A stretch of DNA of 64,000 nt, taken from Sphingobacteriales bacterium 44-61. Its GTDB lineage: Bacteria; Bacteroidota; Bacteroidia; Chitinophagales; Chitinophagaceae. Positions within the stretch are counted from its first letter, which is position 1, and each line of letters begins with the position of its first letter. A program made the translations under genes and the position numbers. The notes beneath the pieces were generated by a model. The model was not told where the DNA came from, searched no databases, and saw only the letters and a list, made by a program, of their open reading frames with translations. The stretch spans positions 294,405 to 358,404 of the forward strand of contig MKTW01000010.1 of assembly GCA_001898405.1 (NCBI GenBank). Direction: 5' to 3'. Positions 1 through 7,363 of this stretch are shown here, in pieces.

Positions 1-453
1 CAACTGGAAGAAGATCCCTGGAATACCCTTCAGGATACATTCGCTATCGGATCTATCCATGAAGGTACAGTGATCCGCAGGGATGATAAAGGTGCTGTTG
101 TTCAGTTGCCTTATGGCCTGGAAGGCTTTGCTCCTAACCGTCACCTTACAAAAGAAGATGGCAAGAGCATCGGTGCTGATGAAACTGCACAGTTTGTAGT
201 GATCGAGTTTGACCGCAACGAAAAGCGCATTGTACTTTCTCACAGCCGTATCTGGGAACAAGGCCAGATAGAAGAAAAAGAAGCTGCGAAGAAAGAAGCA
301 AAAGTTGAAGCGGAAAAAACCAAGAAAGCTGTAAAGAACATTCAGGGCAAAGTAGAAAAAGCTACTCTGGGTGATCTTGGCGTGCTGGCCGACCTGAAAA
401 AGAAAATGGAAGGTGGCGAAGCAGCAGCAGCAGATGACGCTAAGGCTGAATAA
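1..453 (+). CDS. rpsA: 30S ribosomal protein S1, C-terminal part (5' truncated by window edge)
   Basis: The frame is open from the first base, so the gene starts outside the window. The visible 150 residues hold the last S1 (OB-fold) repeat, from about FAIGSIHEGTV through LEGFAPNRHL to VIEFDRNEKRIVLSHSR, followed by a Lys/Glu/Ala-rich tail. S1 binds mRNA on the small ribosomal subunit and helps initiation; this repeat with its charged tail is the usual end of the Bacteroidota protein. A strong hairpin terminator follows the stop codon. Identification is firm and the gene looks intact at its 3' end. Confidence 0.93.
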   Translation, partial: QLEEDPWNTLQDTFAIGSIHEGTVIRRDDKGAVVQLPYGLEGFAPNRHLTKEDGKSIGADETAQFVVIEFDRNEKRIVLSHSRIWEQGQIEEKEAAKKEAKVEAEKTKKAVKNIQGKVEKATLGDLGVLADLKKKMEGGEAAAADDAKAE

Positions 454-474
454 TAATCATCGTATAAGTTTCAT

Positions 475-508
475 AAGGCTGTCCTTTCCAGGACGGCCTT
501 TTTTCTTT
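475..508 (+). terminator. Rho-independent terminator of rpsA
   Basis: Arms 475-484 (AAGGCTGTCC) and 491-500 (GGACGGCCTT) pair with one G-U around a 6-nt loop and are followed by a T-rich run. It lies 22 nt after the rpsA stop codon. Confidence 0.85.
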
Positions 509-536
509 TATGGGAACCATATCCCCGACATTGTCT

Positions 537-544
537 TAATTTTG
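537..544 (+). promoter_or_regulatory. Putative Bacteroidota -7 box upstream of the acyltransferase
   Basis: TAATTTTG matches the Bacteroidota -7 consensus TAnnTTTG exactly and ends 20 nt before the ATG at 565. No clear -33 box is seen, so support is partial. Confidence 0.45.
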
Positions 545-564
545 AAGATCAATGAAAAGCACAC

Positions 565-1332
565 ATGAGTTTAAGAGAAAGGCTGAAGAGTTTTAAGTTG
601 GTAAGAAAATTAGTGTATGCGATAGTAGGGTTGGCTTCTTACCCTGGTCTGATGATCGTGAACAAACTGAAGATAACAGGTGGAGAACATTTGAAAGATC
701 TGCCAAAGCAGAATGTTTTGTTTGTAAGCAATCACCAAACCTATTTTGCTGATGTGATCACTTTCCTGCATATTTTTTGTGCAGTGAAATGGGGAAAGAT
801 CAACCGGCTGGGCATACCGTATTATCTGCTGAACCCTTTCACCCGTGTAAACTATGTGGCAGCCGAGCAAACCATGAATGGCAGTTGGCTCAGCAAGCTG
901 TTTACCCTGGCAGGAGCACTCACCGTGAAGCGGACCTGGAATGCCGAAGCAAAAGAAAGCCGCAAGGGGCTTGATCCTTCAGACACCCGTAAGATCACGA
1001 GGGCGCTCGACAAAAACTGGGTGATCACCTTTCCGCAGGGCACCACCAAGCCATTTGCACCGGGCCGCAAGGGCACAGCCCTGATCATCAAACAAAACAA
1101 ACCTATTGTAATACCTGTGGTGATAAATGGATTCTGGCGTGCTTTCAACAAAAAGGGGCTGAAGTTCAAGAAGAAGGGCGTATTGCTGAGTGTTCGCTTC
1201 AAAGCTCCGCTGGTCATTGATTATGAAGCCCGTTCAGAAGATATACTGGCACAGTTGATGGATGCAATTGAACAGAGTAAAACATATATGCTGAAGGGGA
1301 GACATCATCAACTCAGTGCGGGTGTGTCGTAA
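565..1332 (+). CDS. 1-acyl-sn-glycerol-3-phosphate acyltransferase family protein (PlsC-like)
   Basis: A 255-residue glycerolipid acyltransferase. The catalytic H-x4-D motif is seen as NHQTYFAD (H57, D62), and the second family block as FPQGT at 156-160, where the usual FPEGT glutamate is glutamine. A hydrophobic stretch near residues 17-32 probably anchors the N-terminus to the inner membrane. Family members transfer an acyl chain to lysophosphatidate or a related lysolipid. The gene stands alone between the rpsA terminator and a LacI-type regulator, with a good promoter box in front of its ATG. The exact acceptor (phospholipid, aminolipid or other) cannot be read from the sequence. Confidence 0.85.
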   Translation: MSLRERLKSFKLVRKLVYAIVGLASYPGLMIVNKLKITGGEHLKDLPKQNVLFVSNHQTYFADVITFLHIFCAVKWGKINRLGIPYYLLNPFTRVNYVAAEQTMNGSWLSKLFTLAGALTVKRTWNAEAKESRKGLDPSDTRKITRALDKNWVITFPQGTTKPFAPGRKGTALIIKQNKPIVIPVVINGFWRAFNKKGLKFKKKGVLLSVRFKAPLVIDYEARSEDILAQLMDAIEQSKTYMLKGRHHQLSAGVS

Positions 1333-1450
1333 TATTACGAAAGGAACGCTGGCCTGTTTTTGTCATTCATGTATTCCGGAGCATTCCGGATTTTAGCGAC
1401 CTCTCATTCGCGCAATTAACGTTTTTTATTTTATCTTTCTTTTTTCGCTT

Positions 1451-2482
1451 ATGAGTCAGAAGCCTGCTACAATCAAAGAAATTGCAAAACGGTTGAACGT
1501 TTCTGTATCAACCGTATCAAGGGCTTTGCATAATCATCCGAGCATAGGCTTGCGGACCAAGATGCAGGTGCAGAAACTGGCTGAAGAGTTGAATTACGAA
1601 CCCAATCAGGCAGCTATTTCTTTCAAGCAGGGTAAAACAATGACGATAGGAGTGATACTGCCCAATCTCCGCGAAGAGTTTTTTTCCACCGCCATCAATG
1701 GCATCGAAGATATGGCCATTCAAAATCAGTATACCGTATTGATCGGCCAGTCGAGGGATGATGCAGAACGCGAAAAGAAACTGGTAGATACTATGCGCAA
1801 GCACCGGGTAGATGGTTTGCTGGTTTCCTTATCAAAAAGCACACAGACCTACGAACATTTTGAGGCATTGAAGAAATATGGAATACCCGTTGTTTTTTTC
1901 GACCGTGTTCCCAATCTGCCTGAAGCATATACGGTATCCTGCGATCTGAAAGACAGTTCAGTTAAGCTGGTTGACTGGCTCGTAGGCCAGGGGCATACAC
2001 GGATCGGTTTTATCAAGGGGCCTGAAACAATGCTGGCATCGCAGGAGCGGCTGAATGGCTACCTGGAGGCACTGAAAAAAAACAAGCTTCCTGAAATACC
2101 CGGCTATATTGTACAAACCAATCTTGAAAAAGAGGAGACGCAGGCAGCGATACGGCGGCTGCTTTCACTTAAAGAAAGGCCAACTGCCATTATTGCTTTT
2201 AATGATTATATCACTCTCGATGCGATCAAGTTCTCCCGTGAACTGGGATTAAAGATCAACAAGGACATTTTCTTTGTAAGCTATGCCAACCTGCCGGTGA
2301 CCAGCTATCTAGACGATCCACCTCTGGCTTCCGTAGAGCAATTTCCGTATGAGCAGGCAGAAACGGCGACGGGCATGCTGCTGCAACTGATCAATCAACG
2401 GGAAGATGAAATCACTCAGAAAAAGGTGGTGATGAGCGGAAAAGTAGTGTCGAATACAACGCATGGCCGGGCCAGCCGGTAA
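1451..2482 (+). CDS. LacI family transcriptional regulator
   Basis: 343 residues with the family's normal layout. An N-terminal HTH (TIKEIAKRLNVSVSTVSRAL, about 7-26) and hinge region (about 44-60) are followed by a periplasmic-binding-protein-like ligand domain (IGVILPNL from about residue 67 to the end). It would bind a palindromic operator and respond to a sugar or sugar phosphate. It lies between the acyltransferase and tRNA-Ser with no catabolic genes next to it, so its targets are elsewhere or unknown. It is a distant paralogue of the PUL-linked LacI regulator at 49.6-50.6 kb; the two differ throughout the ligand domain. Confidence 0.9.
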   Translation: MSQKPATIKEIAKRLNVSVSTVSRALHNHPSIGLRTKMQVQKLAEELNYEPNQAAISFKQGKTMTIGVILPNLREEFFSTAINGIEDMAIQNQYTVLIGQSRDDAEREKKLVDTMRKHRVDGLLVSLSKSTQTYEHFEALKKYGIPVVFFDRVPNLPEAYTVSCDLKDSSVKLVDWLVGQGHTRIGFIKGPETMLASQERLNGYLEALKKNKLPEIPGYIVQTNLEKEETQAAIRRLLSLKERPTAIIAFNDYITLDAIKFSRELGLKINKDIFFVSYANLPVTSYLDDPPLASVEQFPYEQAETATGMLLQLINQREDEITQKKVVMSGKVVSNTTHGRASR

Positions 2483-2554
2483 GATTCTTTATGCGGGACC
2501 TATCTTCCTGAAATACATGTAAATAAATTCCTGAAAAAGAGTAAAATCTATTTT

Positions 2555-2582
2555 TTTGTTTTATTCCGCCGACCTATTTTTG
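2555..2582 (+). promoter_or_regulatory. Putative promoter of tRNA-Ser
   Basis: A TTTG element at 2555-2558 and a perfect TAnnTTTG box (TATTTTTG, 2575-2582) lie directly upstream of the tRNA, with a spacer slightly shorter than usual. Transcription would start at or very near the mature tRNA 5' end. Confidence 0.5.
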
Positions 2583-2586
2583 CGCC

Positions 2587-2671
2587 GGAGAGATGGCAGA
2601 GTGGTCGATTGCGGCGGTCTTGAAAACCGTTGACTGTCAAAGGTCCGGGGGTTCGAATCCCTCTCTCTCCG
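2587..2671 (+). tRNA. tRNA-Ser(UGA)
   Basis: The acceptor stem GGAGAGA (2587-2593) pairs with TCTCTCC (2664-2670), with discriminator G at 2671. The anticodon loop CTTGAAA gives anticodon TGA at 2621-2623. A long variable arm typical of class II serine tRNAs precedes the T arm GGTTCGAATCC. The 3' CCA is not encoded. The 3' half is the left attachment site of the island that follows, and the integrated element supplies an intact 3' end, so the tRNA stays functional. Confidence 0.95.
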
Positions 2672-2672
2672 C
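2649..2672 (+). repeat. attL: tRNA-Ser 3' end
   Basis: This stretch, T arm to acceptor end, matches 13802-13825 at 22 of 24 positions, including an identical 15-nt block TCCCTCTCTCTCCGC (2658-2672). The integrase gene lies 245 nt further in, the usual arrangement for tRNA-targeting islands. Confidence 0.85.
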
Positions 2673-2693
2673 TGGATAGCTTATCAAATCGTA

Positions 2694-2733
2694 TTAAAGG
2701 GCTCATAAAACGCTGGTTTTGTGAGCCCTTTAA
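2694..2733 (+). terminator. Hairpin terminator just inside the island's left end
   Basis: Perfect 12-nt arms, TTAAAGGGCTCA (2694-2705) and its complement (2722-2733), extend further inward through AAAAC/GTTTT and are followed by an AT-rich tail. Read from the tRNA it would end tRNA-Ser transcripts, replacing the chromosomal hairpin displaced to 13.9 kb. Confidence 0.75.
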
Positions 2734-2782
2734 AATTTTCTACCTCAATTCGCATCAAACGAAATCAACCTGAAAGGTGTCC

Positions 2783-2826
2783 AATTCGGTGTCCCAAACC
2801 CCTGCTTAGATTTGGGACACCGAATT
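2783..2826. repeat. Perfect 16-bp inverted repeat between attL and integrase
   Basis: AATTCGGTGTCCCAAA at 2783-2798 is exactly complementary to 2811-2826 around a 12-nt loop. A partial extra copy, GGTGTCC, lies just upstream near 2776. The place, 92 nt before the integrase ATG, fits a recombinase arm site, an integrase operator or a transcription barrier; the sequence does not decide between these. Confidence 0.7.
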
Positions 2827-2917
2827 TTCCGGGAACGCTCTACAGGTAAGGGTTTGAGGCGACGGAACTTTTAGTGACGGATTTAATAATTCGTAAAACA
2901 CAAAAAGGAGGTGGAAA

Positions 2918-4132
2918 ATGGAACACCGGATTAGTAGTCTTTTTTACATCAGAAAGACTAAAATGACAAGGGACAAATTGGCTCCCATTTATATCCGTAT
3001 TACGGTAAATGGTCAAAGAATTGATCAAAGCATTCAACGCTATGTGGAGGTTACCCGGTGGTGGGCGGCGGCGGGTCGGGTGCGGGGTAACAGCGTTGAG
3101 GCACGTCAGATGAATGTTTACCTTGACACACTTTCCTCAAAAGTGCTGAAGCTGGAACGCGAAATGGTACAGGACGGCCAGGTGATTACTGTTGAAAGTT
3201 TCCGGGAAAAATGGATGGGCATCCAGCACCGTCCCCGGATGCTAATGGAAATTTTTCAACAACACAATGACCAGTTAGCTGCATTGATTGGCAAAGAATT
3301 TTCCCCTGCGACGCTGGAACGGTACAATACGTCAAGAGATCATACAAAAGCGTTTCTTCAATGGAAATATCGAATTGATGATATAGATATCAAACGGTTG
3401 AATTATGAGTTTGTATGCGATTATGAGTTTTGGTTGAAAACGCAGCGTAACTGCAATCATAATACAGCCATTAAGTATATCAGCAATTTTCGCAAGATCA
3501 TTAATATCTGTATCCGACGTGGCTGGTTACAGAAAGATCCTTTCCTGGGATTCAAGATGACCAAGCATGAGGTAGAAAGGGATTTTCTTACCGAAGATGA
3601 ATTACAGACCATTGCTTCAAAAGACTTCGGAACTGAACGGCTTCATCACGTAAGGGACATTTTTGTGTTTAGCTGTTTTACGGGCCTGGCTTATGCCGAT
3701 GTACAAAAACTGAAAAGATCGGAGGTCGCACGCGGCATTGATGGGGATTATTGGATTTTCACCAGCCGGCAGAAAACAGAGACCGCCTCACGTATTCCTC
3801 TTTTGCCTACGGCAGTTGACATTTTAGAAAAATACAAGGATTATCCGGTTTGTGTAAATTCAGGGAAAGCTTTACCGGTTTTAAGCAATCAGAAAATGAA
3901 TGCCTATCTGAAGGAAATTGCTGATGTATGCAAAATACATAAAAGCCTTACTTTTCATATTGCCCGGCACACTTTTGCCACCACCGTTACGCTCAGCAAT
4001 GGTGTGCCGATGGAATCGGTCAGTAAAATGCTGGGGCATAAAAATCTTAAAACAACACAGCACTATGCAAAGATCCTGGATAGGAAGGTGAGTGATGATA
4101 TGAAGGTTTTGAAAGAAAAATTTTGGGGTTAA
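2918..4132 (+). CDS. Tyrosine recombinase / site-specific integrase
   Basis: 404 residues with the Bacteroidota integrase layout. An N-terminal arm-binding region (SLFYIRKTKMTRDKLAPIYI) is followed by a SAM-like core-binding domain (about 105-205) and the catalytic domain. Visible catalytic residues are H347 and R350 (HIAR), H374 (LGHKN) and the nucleophile Y383 (TTQHYAKI). As in many members of this group, the first arginine block reads FTGLAYADV. It would catalyse integration and excision at the tRNA-Ser 3' end, and it sits next to attL. The ATG at 2918 follows an AGGAGG-like stretch (aaaaaggaggtgg). No separate excisionase is certain, but the HTH gene at 5227 could serve. Confidence 0.92.
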   Translation: MEHRISSLFYIRKTKMTRDKLAPIYIRITVNGQRIDQSIQRYVEVTRWWAAAGRVRGNSVEARQMNVYLDTLSSKVLKLEREMVQDGQVITVESFREKWMGIQHRPRMLMEIFQQHNDQLAALIGKEFSPATLERYNTSRDHTKAFLQWKYRIDDIDIKRLNYEFVCDYEFWLKTQRNCNHNTAIKYISNFRKIINICIRRGWLQKDPFLGFKMTKHEVERDFLTEDELQTIASKDFGTERLHHVRDIFVFSCFTGLAYADVQKLKRSEVARGIDGDYWIFTSRQKTETASRIPLLPTAVDILEKYKDYPVCVNSGKALPVLSNQKMNAYLKEIADVCKIHKSLTFHIARHTFATTVTLSNGVPMESVSKMLGHKNLKTTQHYAKILDRKVSDDMKVLKEKFWG

Positions 4133-4389
4133 ATCAAAAAGTAATTTACCGGCTAAGACTGCTGGGTGATCAGTGGTAACCATTGTGCCAGAGATTTGTT
4201 ATTATTGTATTGATATGAATAGTAAAACAAAAAAGCCGGGACAGTCAGAACATAATCTCCACAAAAGAGTGGAAGAAAATTGTCCGTTTTTACGGAAAGG
4301 ATAAAATTCTGACGGTATATTCTGAACAAAGTATGCAGCTATTTTTCGATTACGATATCTTGTGTAGATGAAGATCCAAACTAAGTAAT

Positions 4390-4731
4390 ATGGTAAACGA
4401 TCTTATAATTGTTAAGGCCAGCATTTCAATGAAGAAAACAGAAGATGGTGGACGGAAAACTGGATTCTTATCCGGTTATCGTCCGAATCATGTTTTTGAA
4501 ATGCCTGTAAATTCAAGCCCATTAAAAACCTATATAGGAGATATTCAATTTGAGGGGCAGGAGCTTTTTTATCCTGGAGAAACAAAAATTGTTACTGTTC
4601 GATTTCTTAGACAGTCTGCTGTTGAAAAGTATATCTGTGTTGGACAGAAGTGGTTTATTAACGAAGGTGCCAGAACGATTGGGTTTGGCGAAGTATTAGA
4701 AATTTTATCTTCGGAGGATGAGCCTGATTAA
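4390..4731 (+). CDS. Stand-alone EF-Tu domain III homologue
   Basis: This 113-residue protein aligns over most of its length with the C-terminal beta-barrel (domain III) of elongation factor Tu. KKTEDGGRKTGFLSGYRPN corresponds to the EF-Tu block KKEEGGRHTPFFxxYRP. YPGETKIVTVRFL corresponds to MPGDNVKMTVEL, and NEGARTIGFGEVLEI to REGGRTVGAGVVTKI. There is no G domain and no domain II, so it cannot bind GTP or work as EF-Tu. In EF-Tu, domain III contacts tRNA, EF-Ts and several toxins and antibiotics. Function is unknown; a decoy, a regulator of EF-Tu or a co-opted binding barrel are possible. Its place between integrase and defence genes makes a conflict role plausible, but that is inference. 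Confidence 0.75.
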   Translation: MVNDLIIVKASISMKKTEDGGRKTGFLSGYRPNHVFEMPVNSSPLKTYIGDIQFEGQELFYPGETKIVTVRFLRQSAVEKYICVGQKWFINEGARTIGFGEVLEILSSEDEPD

Positions 4732-4740
4732 AGTGCAGGA

Positions 4741-5031
4741 TCAATGGCGTTTAAGTGTACCATAGGCCTTGAAATCTTGTAAAGGAAGTCCTAGTAATGT
4801 GTGTGCCAAAAACAACCCTGGGCGGCTGAGGTACTTGCTGTTTTGTAAAACCTGGCATGTTTCATTTTTCCCATAAAAAGCGATTACAGAGAGTACGTCT
4901 TCAAACTTACCCCTTTCGGACATGCGAGAGATGATAAATCCTTTATCCCGTGATGAGTCAAGATTTTCACGTTTTACATCCCAAAATGCGTATCCGGGCA
5001 GCGGTAATATATCGTCTGTTTCAGCATTCAT
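4741..5031 (-). CDS. Small protein resembling the DUF6922-type partner of AbiEii-like toxins
   Basis: 96 residues. The pattern PGYAFWDVKRENLDSSRDKG, then FIISRMSERGKFEDV, then a hydrophobic stretch and VLQNSKYLSRPGLFLAHTLLGLP is what I recall from a Bacteroidota family (FWDVD...RVLERG) usually found just upstream of nucleotidyltransferase AbiEii/AbiGii toxin genes. No AbiEii gene lies next to it here, so it may be an orphan antitoxin-like gene or a leftover of an earlier module. The family name is from memory and should be taken as tentative. The gene is convergent with the EF-Tu-like gene and ends 9 nt from it. Confidence 0.55.
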   Translation of the reverse strand: MNAETDDILPLPGYAFWDVKRENLDSSRDKGFIISRMSERGKFEDVLSVIAFYGKNETCQVLQNSKYLSRPGLFLAHTLLGLPLQDFKAYGTLKRH

Positions 5032-5226
5032 GCTTTTAAATTACAATATTTTAGCGAGTTACTCCGGGTTCGGAAGATATGGTTTATTGATTGTTGTTGT
5101 CAGCATCCTTTCGACCGCACCTTTCAGATTCATTGAGTAAATGGATTTTCCTGCCGAGCCTCGTATTCCTGCTCTGATATTTCTTTTTCTGAGAACCTCA
5201 CATTTATCCTAATAAAAATTTTGGCA

Positions 5227-5574
5227 ATGGGAAAAGTAAGAGAACTGCCTGCATTGGGCAAAAAACAAGTTGCATCTAACCAGCTCGTCACCGTGGGCGA
5301 CCTGGAAGATTTTAAAACTGAATTGCTTTTATCTATCAAACATCTACTGAGCGAACAACGGCAACCAACCGGGAAAAAGTGGTTAAAGACATATGAAGTG
5401 AAACAATTACTGGGTATATCACCTGGTACTCTACAAACCCTTAGAAATAATGGAACATTGCCTTTTAGCAAAATTGGTGGAATTATATATTACAATCAGG
5501 AAGACATAGATCGTTTGCTTATGGATCGTCAAAGGAAATTCTTGTATAATGAGCGGAACAAGAGAAGAGCTTAA
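5227..5574 (+). CDS. HTH domain protein of Bacteroidota mobile elements (excisionase/MerR-like)
   Basis: About 115 residues from the ATG at 5227; a TTG two codons upstream is possible. The N-terminal half has a short helical stretch (DLEDFKTELLLSIKHLLSE). The C-terminal half is a winged-helix DNA-binding domain: WLKTYEVKQLLGISPGTLQT, then LRNNGTLPFSKIGGIIYYNQEDIDRLL. Such proteins are common next to integrases in Bacteroides-type elements, where they act as regulators or excision factors. It overlaps the next gene by 26 nt, or is separated by one nt if the ATG at 5576 is used there, so the two are probably co-transcribed. Confidence 0.8.
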   Translation: MGKVRELPALGKKQVASNQLVTVGDLEDFKTELLLSIKHLLSEQRQPTGKKWLKTYEVKQLLGISPGTLQTLRNNGTLPFSKIGGIIYYNQEDIDRLLMDRQRKFLYNERNKRRA

Positions 5575-5824
5575 AATGAGGGCATCAACGAGGCCAACAC
5601 ATCCTGTTGTAAATCACTCGCCTTCTATTCAAGAGGTAAAAATCTATTTCGATCAAAAAGGCATGCCCGAATGTGAAGCCAATGAGTTTTACCAGTTCTA
5701 TGAGAAAAAGCACTGGACAAGTAAAAAGGGGTATTTCTTCAAAGACTGGAAGCAAATTGCATACCGCTGGATTGCAAAAGTCGTAAAATCCCATCCTTCC
5801 CTGTTTGACAGACAGATACACTGA
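5549..5824 (+). CDS. Small mobile-element protein, replication-protein C-terminal-like
   Basis: 91 residues from the ATG at 5549; the ATG at 5576, directly after the stop of the HTH gene, gives an 82-residue form and may be the true start. The conserved part is SIQEVKIYFDQKGM, then FYQFYEKKHWTSKKG, then KDWKQIAYRWIAK. It resembles the C-terminal helical segment of DnaD/phage replication-initiator-like proteins found in Bacteroidota elements. No enzyme motif is present. The frame stays open after its TGA (see 5825-5938). Confidence 0.6.
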   Translation: MSGTREELKMRASTRPTHPVVNHSPSIQEVKIYFDQKGMPECEANEFYQFYEKKHWTSKKGYFFKDWKQIAYRWIAKVVKSHPSLFDRQIH

Positions 5825-5938
5825 CTAACAGAGTTACCAATTTTTCAAGGATTAAAAGCTCATGCCGAAGCAAGGGGTGACCATGCCTTGCGTGCATGGA
5901 GCAAGATGTATAATTGTATACAAAAATTGAATTGGTAA
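5825..5938 (+). other. In-frame open extension after the TGA of the preceding gene
   Basis: After the TGA at 5822-5824 the same frame continues for 37 codons to a TAA at 5936-5938, with protein-like composition (for example GLKAHAEARGDHALRAWSKM). It could be a former C-terminus cut off by a nonsense mutation, or chance. The same stretch is bounded by a 12-bp inverted repeat (5831-5842 and 5930-5941). The rest of this 315-nt gap holds only the palindrome at 6025-6055 and a frame open upstream of the next gene. Confidence 0.3.
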
Positions 5939-6024
5939 CTCAAACCGAAAGACAAAATAAAAGAAAATATTAATTTTGATCAACCTTCCAAGGATAATGA
6001 TAAGGATATGATAGTGAGTTAGAT

Positions 6025-6055
6025 ATAATCCGGGGCGCAATGCGCCCCGGATTAT
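6025..6055. repeat. GC-rich 31-nt near-perfect palindrome, possible bidirectional terminator
   Basis: Fifteen bases at 6025-6039 (ATAATCCGGGGCGCA) are exactly complementary to 6041-6055 with one base between. The GC core stands out in an AT-rich background. No U-tract follows on either strand apart from AT-rich sequence, so a terminator is likely but not certain. Confidence 0.6.
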
Positions 6056-6139
6056 CAATAATTAGGCTACACAAGGAAAGACTCTTAGAGCATTTCATAT
6101 AAGTCCCTTAAGGACAGGGATGGGCGCTACTTATCCGAA

Positions 6140-6589
6140 TTGGAAAAAATTAAAGCTGTAGTATTAAATATGATAAAGGATAATTTATTTAAGAAACTTG
6201 CTCATTCTCATAAAGGATATACAAAATATCTTAATGGTCAAACTCTTGAAGCTGGATACAAACCTGATTATGTTCTCAAGAATAATAATAAGTATATTAT
6301 TCTTGAATCAGAAAATACTTCCAGTAGAAAGACTTATGTCGGCGGCATGATGAAAGCTGCACATTTTTTGCAAAACAAAAAGAAAGGAAAACTGATTTTT
6401 GTAATAGTGCCTAAGAAAAATACAACAGCAGAGTCAATTGCAAAACATCTGAAGCCTTATCTGAATTGGGTATGTGGTAACACTAATCTGAAAGAGGTGT
6501 ACATCATTGAAGCAGCAGCTTATTATCAAAACAATTTATTAATAACGCTAGATTGCAAAAAATTTGAAATGTGTGCCTTAAAAGTATAG
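6140..6589 (+). CDS. Putative nuclease-like protein (PD-(D/E)xK-type pattern)
   Basis: 149 residues if the TTG at 6140 is used, 139 from the ATG at 6170. The segment GYKPDYVLKNNNKYIILESE has an Asp followed about 15 residues later by E-x-E on a predicted beta-strand, the arrangement of PD-(D/E)xK nuclease cores. A further strand (KLIFVIVP) fits the fold. No family was recognised. The frame is open upstream to about 6090 without an ATG, and that part reads like protein (KDRDGRYLSELEKIKA), so the gene may be 5'-truncated. It precedes another unknown gene by 25 nt, and the two may form a pair. Confidence 0.5.
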   Translation: MEKIKAVVLNMIKDNLFKKLAHSHKGYTKYLNGQTLEAGYKPDYVLKNNNKYIILESENTSSRKTYVGGMMKAAHFLQNKKKGKLIFVIVPKKNTTAESIAKHLKPYLNWVCGNTNLKEVYIIEAAAYYQNNLLITLDCKKFEMCALKV

Positions 6590-6614
6590 CCCATTTGAAT
6601 ATAGAAATTAACCA

Positions 6615-7082
6615 ATGAAATTTAGAATAAAGAAAATTAATAGTGCAAAGCCAGTGCCGTACTGGTACCGAATAATTTGTCATTTTGAAAAAAAAGGATA
6701 TATAGCTAATGGATTGACTATTCCTTTCCTTATCGGAGCAAGGCCAACTATTGAACCTGGACAATCGCTGTTGTCGGTTGAGGAATTAGTGCATGAGGTT
6801 TCGCAATATGGAGCAACCATAATGAGGTGTGGCTATTTGGATGAATACGTTTTGGGCAGCCTTGATCAGGAAACAGAAGCAATTAGTGAATATTATAAAA
6901 AGTTTGACAAGTTGGTTGTTACCGACGATTCTTTCAGTGATAAAAAAAGCATTGATGAAGTCGAAATATTTCTTGAGGCAATATATAGACCAGTTATAAG
7001 TGCCAACTATTACTCGAAGGAGAATGGAGAATGGCGGGACTTTTCAGAAAGAGAGTTTAATTGCCTAAAGGAATTGCAATAA
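6615..7082 (+). CDS. Hypothetical protein
   Basis: 155 residues, soluble, acidic towards the C-terminus, with no signal peptide, TM segment or motif I recognise. It begins 25 nt after the nuclease-like gene on the same strand, so the two may be co-transcribed. The start MKFRIKKINSAKPVPYWYRI and codon pattern support real coding. It lies convergent to the CBASS-like operon. Its role in the island is unknown. Confidence 0.55.
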   Translation: MKFRIKKINSAKPVPYWYRIICHFEKKGYIANGLTIPFLIGARPTIEPGQSLLSVEELVHEVSQYGATIMRCGYLDEYVLGSLDQETEAISEYYKKFDKLVVTDDSFSDKKSIDEVEIFLEAIYRPVISANYYSKENGEWRDFSEREFNCLKELQ

Positions 7083-7363
7083 ATAAACAGAGTAGCTGCC
7101 AATTAAGCGCTATAGTCTGATGAAATCTGGAACCTAAAGAACATTGGTATTTTTTATATCCATTTCTGATTTCATTAATTCAATCAATTGCCAGCTGATC
7201 GTTAATCCTAAGCTTAAGTTGCCATTTCGATTAGCTTTCTTAAGCAAAGTTACTTAGATGTGTTGGAGACGTGAGATGCCAAGTTCCTCTCGAAGTATCT
7301 GCTTTGGCTGTTACAGCTTATTTTAACCCAAGGTATCCCTAAGCACCCAAGTTTGTGTTTCAC

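Noticed and set aside
4215-4304. A 29-codon ORF (starting MNSKTKKPGQSEH) before the EF-Tu-like gene
   Set aside because: Too short, without ribosome-binding or family support; could be a leader peptide but nothing shows it.
7083-7363. Possible gene remnant between the hypothetical gene and the second nucleotidyltransferase
   Set aside because: Short open frames of under 40 codons exist on the minus strand but none reads consistently like protein, so nothing is claimed for this gap.
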